DNA of 56,858 nt, from assembly GCA_015493525.1 (NCBI GenBank), contig WGCY01000046.1, positions 1-56,858 on the forward strand, in the 5' to 3' direction. The translations under genes and the position numbers were made by a program. This DNA comes from Bacteroidales bacterium. GTDB lineage: Bacteria; Bacteroidota; Bacteroidia; Bacteroidales; F082. The notes beneath the pieces are model-generated. The model saw nothing but the letters and a program-made list of their open reading frames with translations, did not search any database and was not told the origin of the DNA. This document shows, piece by piece, positions 34,081 through 41,867 of the stretch (positions are counted from its first letter, which is position 1; each line of letters opens with the position of its first letter).

Positions 34081-36606
34081 TTAAAACTTAAAAGCAACTT
34101 TCAGGTTTATCCTGCGCGTGGTAAGATAGTTGGGAATGGCAAACGAATGGTTGTAAATATCTTTTATCCAGGTGTAAGAGACCGTGTTGTAGGTTTGGAA
34201 AAGATTGAATACTTCCAGGCTTATCCACATGGATTTCAGGGTTTTATGTGAAATACGCTTTACTTTTTTGTCCAACGGGTTCCAGGAGAAACCTATGTCC
34301 ACACGGCGGTAAGGGGGCATGCGCAACGTCTGCTGATAAGGCTGTGCCTGTGGCGGGCCAAAAGGCAATCCCGAACCGTACAACAACCGCAGATGTACCT
34401 TAAACTGTTCGTGATGCGGGATATAATCCTGAAAGAAGATGGTGAAATTGACACGCCTGTCGGTTGGCCTGGGAATATATCCGGGTTCAACCTTTACGCT
34501 GTCTGCCGCCATCCCCGACTCTCCGGAAGGGAGCTTTTCTCCCTGTGCATTGTAATAATCGTAATAAAAATCGCCCTGTATGTCCTGGGCCGTTTTCATA
34601 AGCGACAAAGTAATCCAGCTGTCAATCCCTTTCACAAACTCCCCAAATAACTTAAAATCAATACCTGCCGCATAACCTTTGGCTGTCATATTTGCATAAT
34701 AGCGAATACGCAGGTTGTCCACTTCATAAGGAATCAGGTTGTCCAGTTTTTTGTAGTAAGCCTCGGTAGTAAAAATAAACGGGCGGTTCCCCATCTGGAA
34801 ATGATAATCGCCCCCGAGGATAAAATGAATGGAGCGTTGCGATTTAATATCCGGGTTCAGGCTGCCATCCATATTACGCATGGCACGGTAGAAAGGCGGC
34901 TGGTAATAAACACCTGAGGCAAAACGAAAGACGAGGTTCGGATTTGAAATTGGCCGGTAAGAAAGGTTCATGCGCGGGCTTACCAGAAATTCGTTGGCAT
35001 AGTTCCACCAGTAAAGCCGGACACCGGCGGTAAGTGTCATCCTGCTTTTGTTTTTTAATTGAAAATTCCACCGGTCGGAACCATAAACCGAAACACGGTG
35101 AATATTCAGAATATTGTGCGCATGGGCATAGTAGTACAAATCCAAATCGCCGCGGGAAGGGTCCGGGTTTCCCGGCTTATCAACAGGGTTGGGGAGGGAA
35201 TAGCCTGCCGAATCGACCATCTCCCATTCATGGAGCCGGTCATCCACCTGCTGAAACTGATATTTCATTCCCCATCTCAGGAAATTATTCTGACGGGTCA
35301 TGGAACCCTTGTGGGCAAACGTAAAAACATTGGCATTAAAAAAGTTCCGGGCATGTTCGAGATAAGTGCCCACGCCCAACGTCTGTACAGCCTCACCGGC
35401 ATCTTTTTTCTGTTCCCTGTTTTCAACCTGCCCAATCCAGTACTGCCCCTGCACATCGTAAGTCTCTGATTCATTGGTATGAAACCCGGCGACAATAAAC
35501 TTCAGATGGGTGGTACTGTTCGGGTGATAATTGAAAGTCAGCCCCGACTGAAACAGGTTGTATTTATTAACCTCCTGGCCATCAAAATAAACGGTAAACC
35601 GGAGGGTTTGCTGCACTGTCCCGAAATCGGTTTGCCGATTGGTTGGGACAACTTTGTATTTATTCAGGGAGAAATAAGTCAGCAAAGAGACATCCCATTT
35701 TTTGTTCAGCTTGTAAGTAAAAAGCCCTTGAAAATCGGTAAAATTTGGTTGGTAGTTTCCGTTGGTTTCCAGGCTTCCCAAAAGATAACGGTTGGTTTTG
35801 TAGCGGGCACCGATCAAATAGGTAAACCGTTTGCTTTTGTCTGCTCCCCCCACATCAAGTCCTGCACCGAGAAGGCTGAGGGAGACACCTCCGCCAAATT
35901 GCACGGGTTTCCGGTAACGGATATCCAGCACCGAGGACATTTTATCGCCGTACTGTACGCCAAACCCGCCTGCCGAAAACGAGATGCCCGATACCAATGC
36001 CGGATTGATAAAACTCAGCCCTTCTTCCTGGCCATTGTTCACCAGAAACGGACGATAAATTTCAATATTATCCACATACACGAGGTTTTCGTCATAGTTG
36101 CCGCCCCGTACCGAATACTGGGAACTCAGCTCATTGTTGGAGGAGACACCCGGCATGGTTTTTATGAGGCTCTCCACGCCGCCGGCAACAGCAGGTGCAA
36201 TGAGGGCATCGCGCGGGTTCAGCCGCACTATGTTTTCGGTGCGCAAACGGTCGTCGCGTATCTCCAGTCCGGGCAGGTTCGTCGTGAGCCTGCAAAGATG
36301 CAAATTCAGGATAACCGTTGTGTTCGGAGCAGGTTTTAACAGAGTGTCCTGCTGCCGGTAACCAATATAGGAGACCGCCAAATGCAGGACTTTATTGGCC
36401 GGTACCTGCAAGCTAAAGGAGCCATCACGACCGGTTGTGGTCCCCGTCTCCGTACCCAGCAACCGAATATTTACCAGCTCGGCCGGTTCGTTCTTTTCAT
36501 CAAAAACAGTTCCTTTCACCCAGGCTGTCTGCGCCAGCAAACCGGAATGAAAAAAGGCAAAAAGAAGTATCAGGAACACAGAATAAGGAGAACCGGATTT
36601 TCGCAT
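34081..36606 (-). CDS. TonB-dependent outer-membrane receptor with CarboxypepD_reg domain
   Basis: An 841-residue outer-membrane protein. A signal peptide (MRKSGSPYSVFLILLFAFFHSGLLAQ) precedes a carboxypeptidase-regulatory-like domain (about 30-115), a plug domain (IKTMPGVSSNNELSSQYSVR and YVDNIEIYRPF, about 150-195) and a beta barrel ending in phenylalanine (NLKVAFKF), the normal sorting signal. No SusD or DUF4249 partner lies next to it, so it is an orphan; the ligand is unknown. The ATG at 36606 gives a standard signal peptide; another at 36615 adds three residues. The -7 element at 36642-36649 is consistent with either. Confidence 0.9.
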   Translation of the reverse strand: MRKSGSPYSVFLILLFAFFHSGLLAQTAWVKGTVFDEKNEPAELVNIRLLGTETGTTTGRDGSFSLQVPANKVLHLAVSYIGYRQQDTLLKPAPNTTVILNLHLCRLTTNLPGLEIRDDRLRTENIVRLNPRDALIAPAVAGGVESLIKTMPGVSSNNELSSQYSVRGGNYDENLVYVDNIEIYRPFLVNNGQEEGLSFINPALVSGISFSAGGFGVQYGDKMSSVLDIRYRKPVQFGGGVSLSLLGAGLDVGGADKSKRFTYLIGARYKTNRYLLGSLETNGNYQPNFTDFQGLFTYKLNKKWDVSLLTYFSLNKYKVVPTNRQTDFGTVQQTLRFTVYFDGQEVNKYNLFQSGLTFNYHPNSTTHLKFIVAGFHTNESETYDVQGQYWIGQVENREQKKDAGEAVQTLGVGTYLEHARNFFNANVFTFAHKGSMTRQNNFLRWGMKYQFQQVDDRLHEWEMVDSAGYSLPNPVDKPGNPDPSRGDLDLYYYAHAHNILNIHRVSVYGSDRWNFQLKNKSRMTLTAGVRLYWWNYANEFLVSPRMNLSYRPISNPNLVFRFASGVYYQPPFYRAMRNMDGSLNPDIKSQRSIHFILGGDYHFQMGNRPFIFTTEAYYKKLDNLIPYEVDNLRIRYYANMTAKGYAAGIDFKLFGEFVKGIDSWITLSLMKTAQDIQGDFYYDYYNAQGEKLPSGESGMAADSVKVEPGYIPRPTDRRVNFTIFFQDYIPHHEQFKVHLRLLYGSGLPFGPPQAQPYQQTLRMPPYRRVDIGFSWNPLDKKVKRISHKTLKSMWISLEVFNLFQTYNTVSYTWIKDIYNHSFAIPNYLTTRRINLKVAFKF

Positions 36607-36641
36607 CAATACCATATGTTTTAAAGAAAACTTTTAAAAGG

Positions 36642-36649
36642 CAAATTTA
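36642..36649 (-). promoter_or_regulatory. -7 element TAAATTTG for the orphan TonB receptor
   Basis: Minus strand TAAATTTG matches TAnnTTTG; transcription would begin near 36636. It lies just before the end of the radical SAM gene (stop at 36659), so the receptor is likely expressed separately from that group. Confidence 0.45.
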
Positions 36650-36658
36650 TTATTTAAA

Positions 36659-37591
36659 TTAACTCTTTATTTTGTAAAACAGCCCTCTTTTTTCACGCAC
36701 GGAGACTATCTTTTTCTCGTCTTCGAGCACATCGAGGTATTTGTTAATCTCATTGATGTGCAGGCCAAGAATTTTATGCAGGTCTTCCAGTGTGCAAGGC
36801 CGGCGTTTTATGGTTTCGAGGATGGCAGATTCCATGTCATCGCGGTAAGCAACAATTTTTTTGCGGTCGGGGGCAGCAGCGATAATTTTCACCTGTGGAA
36901 GGTTCCATAAATTCACAATATCCTGTAACTCTTTGCGGGTAGAAGCCCTGATATTTTCTACGGTCCCCGGACGATCCAGCGTGTTCAACTGAATTTCATC
37001 GGGACGAATTTTCAGGAAAGCTTCTTTGAGTGCCCACAGGTTTTCTTCCGTATCATTCAAGCCGGGAATGATAAGTACTTCCAGCCATATTTGGCCTTTG
37101 TATTCATTCCTGAAATCGACCAGCCCCTTAATGTATCCCGGAATATCCAATTTGCGCCAGGGACGGTTTACTTTCCTGAAAGCCAGTTCTTCGGCGGCAT
37201 CTAACGAGGGCAACACCACATCTGCTTCCAAAAGTTCTGCACGGACATTTTTGTCATAAAATAATGTTCCGTTGGTGAGTACGGCTACCGGAACTTTGCT
37301 GTTGGCCTTTACAAAATGCAGCACATCGCCAATACGGCTGTTTAGCGTAGGTTCGCCCGATCCGGAAAAAGTAAAATAGTCAGGACTGGGATTGTGCTTC
37401 AGATAATGCGCAATCTCTCCGGTTACCCCGTCATAAGGAATATACTCTTTCCTTTCGGTGGTCAATTTCGTTGTCCGTCCGCATTCACAATAAACACAAT
37501 TGAGCGAACAGACTTTGTGCGGAACCAAATCAATGCCCAGTGACATGCCCAGCCTTCGCGAAGGAACCGGGCCAAAAAGATATTTGTACAT
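36659..37591 (-). CDS. Radical SAM protein with C-terminal winged-helix domain (COG0731-like)
   Basis: A 310-residue radical SAM enzyme. The cluster motif is C28-x3-C32-x2-C35 in KVCSLNCVYC, with the preceding GPVPSRRLGMSLGID typical of the group often annotated as wyosine-base-synthase-related. FTFSGSGEPTLN is the SAM-binding GE motif and VLIIPGLND a later barrel strand. Residues about 255-310 form a winged-helix-like tail (ETIKRRPCTLEDLHKILGLH). Bacteria do not make wyosine, so the reaction is unknown. It lies 26 bases downstream of the CGGC gene on the same strand and is the last of the five-gene group. Confidence 0.85.
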   Translation of the reverse strand: MYKYLFGPVPSRRLGMSLGIDLVPHKVCSLNCVYCECGRTTKLTTERKEYIPYDGVTGEIAHYLKHNPSPDYFTFSGSGEPTLNSRIGDVLHFVKANSKVPVAVLTNGTLFYDKNVRAELLEADVVLPSLDAAEELAFRKVNRPWRKLDIPGYIKGLVDFRNEYKGQIWLEVLIIPGLNDTEENLWALKEAFLKIRPDEIQLNTLDRPGTVENIRASTRKELQDIVNLWNLPQVKIIAAAPDRKKIVAYRDDMESAILETIKRRPCTLEDLHKILGLHINEINKYLDVLEDEKKIVSVREKRGLFYKIKS

Positions 37592-37617
37592 AACTGTAAG
37601 TTTCTGAATATAAATGT

Positions 37618-38061
37618 TTAATTATATGCAAGCCGTGTTTTCTCATCCGTAAGTGTTGGCTTGATAAACTCCTGCCATTCGGGCGTATCCCATGTTTTCA
37701 GGGCTTTGTGCGTCTGGTAATATTTTTCGGGAATGGGATGGGTGCCCACGACAACTTTCATCGCATATTTTTCTTCTATGAAACGCTTAAAATGATCAAT
37801 ATAAGGACAGGGCGGATGGCCCACCACAAAGCCGGTGGCAAAATGAATGGCTGTTGCCCCGTTTTTTTTCATCTCTTCGGGCGCATATTCAATGTTCCCT
37901 CCGGGACAGCCGCCACAGTTAGTGTAGCCCACAATTTCCACCTCATCTTCACCGGGATAGATACTGAAGGCACCTTCGCGGTTTTGCAGGGAACGGAAAC
38001 ATTTCCCGCCGGCGCAATTCAGGTAACGGTCGCAAATGATAATGCCTATTTTTGTTTTCAT
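37618..38061 (-). CDS. CGGC domain protein
   Basis: A 147-residue cysteine-rich protein matching the CGGC domain family. Cysteines occur in RYLNCAGGKCFRSL (C17, C22) and in TNCGGCPGGN, which carries the name-giving motif, followed by VGHPPCPYIDHFKRFIEEKY. The conserved Cys/His pattern suggests metal or Fe-S binding, seen mainly in anaerobic bacteria and archaea; no function is established. It lies between the DUF89 gene (98-base gap) and the radical SAM gene (26-base gap). Confidence 0.85.
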   Translation of the reverse strand: MKTKIGIIICDRYLNCAGGKCFRSLQNREGAFSIYPGEDEVEIVGYTNCGGCPGGNIEYAPEEMKKNGATAIHFATGFVVGHPPCPYIDHFKRFIEEKYAMKVVVGTHPIPEKYYQTHKALKTWDTPEWQEFIKPTLTDEKTRLAYN

Positions 38062-38159
38062 CTCTTTATAATTTTGTATTTAATAGTCAACCAATGTATT
38101 ATTTCTTATCCGTCACACGGCAAAATATTTTTACAACCTGAAAGCTCTCACAGAAAGTT

Positions 38160-39005
38160 TTACAAATTTACACCTTTTAAAACAATGTCTCCTTCCTGTA
38201 CTCCTATATCCCGTGCTATGACCGGACATTTGGCTTTTAGCAGAAAGAATATGGGGCGTTTTTCATCCGACAAACCTTCATAATTCCCCTGTCCTTTGCT
38301 GATAACAAGGTCTGCTTTCTGATAAACCCCCAAAAATTCCGGAGTACTATATCGCAAAATAGTTCCCGGAGCCTTACTGCCTGAGTCAATTAATTCTGCT
38401 ACTTCATCCAATCCTGATGCAAGGGCATCTTCCATGGTTGCATCATTGATAATTGGCTGTGAGCGGACAGCAAATTTTACAGACTTATTCAACTGTTTTA
38501 TTAGCAACTTATCAAAAACCGACTCTCCGGCATTATCACCTATATATAAAACATTTTCGGCCTTGTGCAGTGCTTTTTTAAAAGCTTCATAATCAAAAAC
38601 AGCAAAGTCTCTTGAAAGAATTTCTTTTATATCAGCCACCAGGTTAAAAGCTTTGTTGATACCAAGATCAATCACATTTCCCGCAATAGCAATTCGTATA
38701 GCTGTTAGTAACGGGTCTTTTGCTTCGGCAACCATTTTCTCCAATTCGGGATATAATGCCCTTGCTTCGGCAATATGTCGCTGTTTTATTTCCCGGTAAG
38801 GATCTGCTACACCGGTAATCTCCCGAATCTTTCCATAAACCCTGATTCCCGATTCAGCAGGTGTATTCTCCATTGGTGTATCCTTAATTATACAACCAAC
38901 TTCATCGAGCACCTGCTTAATTACTTTGTCATTATTGGTAGCAATTCGTGCCGCACGCAGTGCTTGTTCCACAAAACAGGGCAGGCAATCCAAATAGGTT
39001 TTCAT
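38160..39005 (-). CDS. DUF89/ARMT1-like metal-dependent phosphatase
   Basis: A 281-residue protein of the DUF89 family, subgroup with an N-terminal CxxC (C7 and C10 in DCLPCF). The acidic metal-site motif IGDNAGESVFDKLL and the ISKGQGNYEGLSD segment are present. Characterised relatives are Ni/Co/Mn-dependent phosphatases thought to remove damaged sugar- or cofactor-phosphates. The ATG overlaps the VOC stop by four bases (ATGA), so the two are translationally coupled. Two lines counted in the gene are 35 and 38 percent GC, against 48 percent in a line of the TonB receptor nearby, hinting at recent acquisition. Confidence 0.88.
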   Translation of the reverse strand: MKTYLDCLPCFVEQALRAARIATNNDKVIKQVLDEVGCIIKDTPMENTPAESGIRVYGKIREITGVADPYREIKQRHIAEARALYPELEKMVAEAKDPLLTAIRIAIAGNVIDLGINKAFNLVADIKEILSRDFAVFDYEAFKKALHKAENVLYIGDNAGESVFDKLLIKQLNKSVKFAVRSQPIINDATMEDALASGLDEVAELIDSGSKAPGTILRYSTPEFLGVYQKADLVISKGQGNYEGLSDEKRPIFFLLKAKCPVIARDIGVQEGDIVLKGVNL

Positions 39006-39382
39006 ATCCTTTTATTCTTTAGTTCAAACACATTGCCAGCCTTATCTTTGATAAACAGCAAATCTCCATTTTCTCTTTCCTTACGTGTCACCGGATAACC
39101 AATTTCGATGCATTTCCGGACAATTTTTTCCCGATCTTTCACTTGGAGGCACAAATGTGCATATCCCGTGTTTAACGGCTTATCATATAAAAACAGCTCC
39201 AGCAACAAATCTTCAGATTGAACAATATAAGCATCCGTTTTGTTATCAATTCCAAAAAAAAGTTGAGATATTTCGCGAGTTATGGGAAAATCACGTTCTG
39301 AAACGAATCCCAGGATATTTTTATAAAAATGCTGTATTTCACTGGCATCGGTAATATTTATTCCAACATGATTCAACTGCAT
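39002..39382 (-). CDS. VOC-family (glyoxalase-like) protein
   Basis: A 126-residue vicinal-oxygen-chelate fold protein. It begins MQLNHVGINITDASEIQHFY, with the first metal-ligand histidine H5, and ends with the repeat half LLFIKDKAGNVFEL carrying the C-terminal glutamate ligand. HLCLQVKD supplies a further histidine. I use the ATG at 39382; the frame-compatible ATG at 39424 adds 14 residues not typical of the fold. Function is unassigned (isomerase, lyase or binding protein). Coupled by ATGA overlap to the DUF89 gene. Confidence 0.85.
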   Translation of the reverse strand: MQLNHVGINITDASEIQHFYKNILGFVSERDFPITREISQLFFGIDNKTDAYIVQSEDLLLELFLYDKPLNTGYAHLCLQVKDREKIVRKCIEIGYPVTRKERENGDLLFIKDKAGNVFELKNKRI

Positions 39383-39501
39383 AGATTCCTTTTTTAAAGC
39401 CAATACCCACGTAACGGCTGACAAAAATAGTCAATCCCAAGAATCGTGGGAATTAGACATTTCCTGTTTTGGACAAAAAGAAAAGAGAAGCCTTCCCTTT
39501 A

Positions 39502-39720
39502 TCAGGATTTTTTAAGCAGCTCTTCGCGAATCATTGTATGGCCACATTTCGGACATTTCAACGTAGTACATTTAACTCCTTGTTGATGAGGAATCTTTGT
39601 TCCGCATTTGGCACAGACGCAATATCCGCCAACGCCAAAACTACCCCCACGGTTTCTGCCATGGCCGCCGCCATATCCAAGCCCCTTGCCGGGTGCATCA
39701 TTGTTTCCAGTTAAGCTCAT
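39502..39720 (-). CDS. Small glycine-rich zinc-ribbon protein
   Basis: A 72-residue protein with a Gly/Asn/Arg-rich head (GLGYGGGHGRNRGG, 13-26) and six cysteines (C34, C36, C39, C51, C56, C59). The CxxCG and CPKCG knuckles are a rubredoxin/zinc-ribbon arrangement. Similar small proteins occur beside iron-molybdenum-cofactor-related and radical SAM genes in anaerobes; I know no defined function. It is first in the group and has a well-formed promoter with a flanking palindrome. Confidence 0.8.
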   Translation of the reverse strand: MSLTGNNDAPGKGLGYGGGHGRNRGGSFGVGGYCVCAKCGTKIPHQQGVKCTTLKCPKCGHTMIREELLKKS

Positions 39721-39732
39721 TGTTTTGTATTT

Positions 39733-39762
39733 TTATGTTCGCCACAAAGATAATGAACATAA
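39733..39762. promoter_or_regulatory. 8-bp palindromic operator candidate over the zinc-ribbon promoter
   Basis: TTATGTTC (39733-39740) and GAACATAA (39755-39762) are perfect inverted arms 14 bases apart, enclosing the -7 element. The right arm also forms its own palindrome, GAACATAAGTTC (39755-39766). A dimeric repressor bound here would block transcription of the group. Confidence 0.6.
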
Positions 39763-39775
39763 GTTCAAAAGTCAA
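39745..39775 (-). promoter_or_regulatory. Bacteroidota-type promoter for the zinc-ribbon/VOC/DUF89 group
   Basis: On the minus strand TTG (39775-39773) is followed after 20 bases by TATCTTTG (39752-39745), a near-ideal -33/-7 pair. Transcription should start near 39738, 18 bases before the ATG at 39720. Confidence 0.65.
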
Positions 39776-39874
39776 TAAATTTAACCATAACTTTACATTG
39801 GCATCGTGTTAATTTACGGTAAACGAATATTTTTGCTGTACCAATTATTGTAACAAGCTTTTATACTTTCATTT

Positions 39875-40993
39875 ATGAGACTTTTTACTCTGAGGGTTTG
39901 TCTGATTTTCCTCATCTTCAACATGGTGGGCCCGGTATCTCTTAAGGCACAGGATTCATTAAAACAGCCGGTGAGCAGTCCCAAAAAGTTTTCAGATTAT
40001 ATCAAAATATCAGGCCTTTTTTATCTGGCTGGGCAATACAGGGTACAGGATCAACAAAAAAACTTTTCTTTTCTTGTTCGCCGGGCATATTTGACTGTCA
40101 ACGCGAAAATATCTAAAAATCTATTGGTTCGGTACACACAGGATATCACCATTGATGACCAGGGCGATGATGCCGGAAATATCGAAATACGGATAAAGTA
40201 CCTCTACCTTCAATACCATATCCCTGACTTTTGGTTTATTACGGACAGCCGGTTTAAATTTGGAATTGTCCAGCGACCGTGGCTTGATTTTGAAGAACAT
40301 ATCAATGCTTACCGGGTTCAGGGAACCATGTTCATGGAGCGCAGTTCTCTTTTTAACTCAGCAGGATTTGGGATGAGTTATCAGGGACTTCTGGGTGGAC
40401 GCCTAAGTGGTGAGTACATAGAAAAAATTCATCCCCATTCTCCCGGGAAGTATGGCAGCTTGGCACTTGGATTATACAATGGTGGTGGTTATCATCAGTT
40501 TGAACGCAACCTGAGCAAGAATTTTGAAGTGAGAATAACACTCCGTCCATTTCCTTCCACCGTTCCCGGTTTGCAATTTTCTTATCTCGGTATTTTCGGG
40601 AAAGGGAATTTACCTGAAAAACCTGATTTTGTTTTAAACGCAGGAATTGTTTCTTATGAAAGCCGTTATGTTACTGTAACCGCCCAATATGAATCAGGCA
40701 GAGGAAATAGCTACGGAACCTTTGTGGACAGTACTTTCAGGGCCTTGCCCCAACAGGGTTTTTCTTTCTACAGTGAATTGAAAATCCCCAAAACGGCTTT
40801 TGCTGTTTATGCGCGCTATGATCATTTTTTGTTAAGACAATGCGATGTTGAAAAGGTCAGTGAGCGTCAGATTTACGGTGCCAGCTGGCGGTTCTTTAAG
40901 CAAAACAAACTGGTTTTCAGTTACCAGAACGGGAATATTTATGGGAATGGCCATGCGGATATTTATGATCTTTCCCTGGATGTATCCTTCTGA
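39875..40993 (+). CDS. Phosphate-selective porin O/P-like outer-membrane protein
   Basis: A 372-residue protein with a signal peptide (about 1-25, ending LKAQ) and an amphipathic beta-strand pattern throughout, ending in a terminal phenylalanine (LSLDVSF). Segments such as FLVRRAYLTVNAKISKNL, FGIVQRPWLDFEEHINAYR and FNSAGFGMSYQG match the OprO/OprP porin family used in Bacteroidota annotation. It forms an outer-membrane channel; anion or phosphate selectivity is inferred from family name only. The gene stands alone, divergent from the zinc-ribbon gene and convergent (12-base gap) with the DUF4249 gene. Confidence 0.85.
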   Translation: MRLFTLRVCLIFLIFNMVGPVSLKAQDSLKQPVSSPKKFSDYIKISGLFYLAGQYRVQDQQKNFSFLVRRAYLTVNAKISKNLLVRYTQDITIDDQGDDAGNIEIRIKYLYLQYHIPDFWFITDSRFKFGIVQRPWLDFEEHINAYRVQGTMFMERSSLFNSAGFGMSYQGLLGGRLSGEYIEKIHPHSPGKYGSLALGLYNGGGYHQFERNLSKNFEVRITLRPFPSTVPGLQFSYLGIFGKGNLPEKPDFVLNAGIVSYESRYVTVTAQYESGRGNSYGTFVDSTFRALPQQGFSFYSELKIPKTAFAVYARYDHFLLRQCDVEKVSERQIYGASWRFFKQNKLVFSYQNGNIYGNGHADIYDLSLDVSF

Positions 40994-41005
40994 TGCTAAA
41001 CCGGT

Positions 41006-41866
41006 CTATCTATCCGGTTGTCCCTGCTTTTTTTCGAGTTTTACCCGGTAAGCGGCCGTAAGGAAAGCGGTAAAAAATCCCAGTGCCCCGTTGTTGATAT
41101 TGGATGGAACATTGGCCGGCGGCCCGCTGAACAACGGATTCTTTTTACCGACTTCATCCTGTAAAGCCACCATATAATTGTAGTATTCTGCTGTAATATT
41201 GGAGGCCAAAAGGGTGTAATAATCACCCACTTTCATCATCCTTTCATCGAGTACCTGTACCACCGCACCGGAAACATAACGCCCGTCAAAATAAATATCC
41301 TGCCGGACAACTTTTTGTAAAATGCTGTCCGTTACAATTTTGCCGTTTACCAGGCTGTTAAAAAGATAATAATCCTTTCCGGGCAAATCCTGGCCGAAAT
41401 AGCGAACCATCCACTTTTTAAAATCCGGTGCATATTCAATTTGCAATGAATCAATCCGGACGTGTAAAGGCGGGACCACTGTCCGGCTATTGTAAACGGT
41501 ATGCTTTCCAATGGGATGCTGTAGCCGAATTTTCAGGTTGAAAGTATCGGAAGCCACAAGATGAAAAGAAGTGTCTTTCAAAAAATAAAGGCCCGGCTGT
41601 GTGGCCGATTCCTTCAACGCCCACTGTTGTGTTTTGTGGCCCACCATTACCGTCGCCCGGCTTACGGGCGGGGGAGGCTCGTTGGAAAAATAGCCACTGG
41701 TCTTTGAAAGCTTTACCCAGGAAACAGAATCGCTGCCAAACAAATAGCCCTCCACCACAAGCTTCTCATCACCGGGCTTCAACGGGATGTCCACCCGTTT
41801 GGTACAGGAAAAGGCCAGGGCCGCCGCCATCAGGATAAAAGTAATATTTTTGATAGGATTTTTCAT
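41006..41866 (-). CDS. DUF4249 lipoprotein (partner of TonB receptor)
   Basis: A 286-residue lipoprotein with signal MKNPIKNITFILMAAALAFS and lipobox AFSC (C21). The N-terminal KLVVEGYLFGSDS and following beta-rich region match DUF4249, a family encoded beside TonB-dependent receptors in Bacteroidota and presumed to sit on the cell surface like SusD. It starts one base after the stop of the receptor gene, so the two are certainly co-expressed. It carries no enzymatic motif; the ligand is unknown. Confidence 0.85.
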   Translation of the reverse strand: MKNPIKNITFILMAAALAFSCTKRVDIPLKPGDEKLVVEGYLFGSDSVSWVKLSKTSGYFSNEPPPPVSRATVMVGHKTQQWALKESATQPGLYFLKDTSFHLVASDTFNLKIRLQHPIGKHTVYNSRTVVPPLHVRIDSLQIEYAPDFKKWMVRYFGQDLPGKDYYLFNSLVNGKIVTDSILQKVVRQDIYFDGRYVSGAVVQVLDERMMKVGDYYTLLASNITAEYYNYMVALQDEVGKKNPLFSGPPANVPSNINNGALGFFTAFLTAAYRVKLEKKQGQPDR

Positions 41867-41867
41867 C

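Noticed and set aside
35479-36339. Plus-strand frame of 286 codons opposite the TonB receptor
   Set aside because: Shadow of the receptor plug and barrel; no signal or motif of its own.
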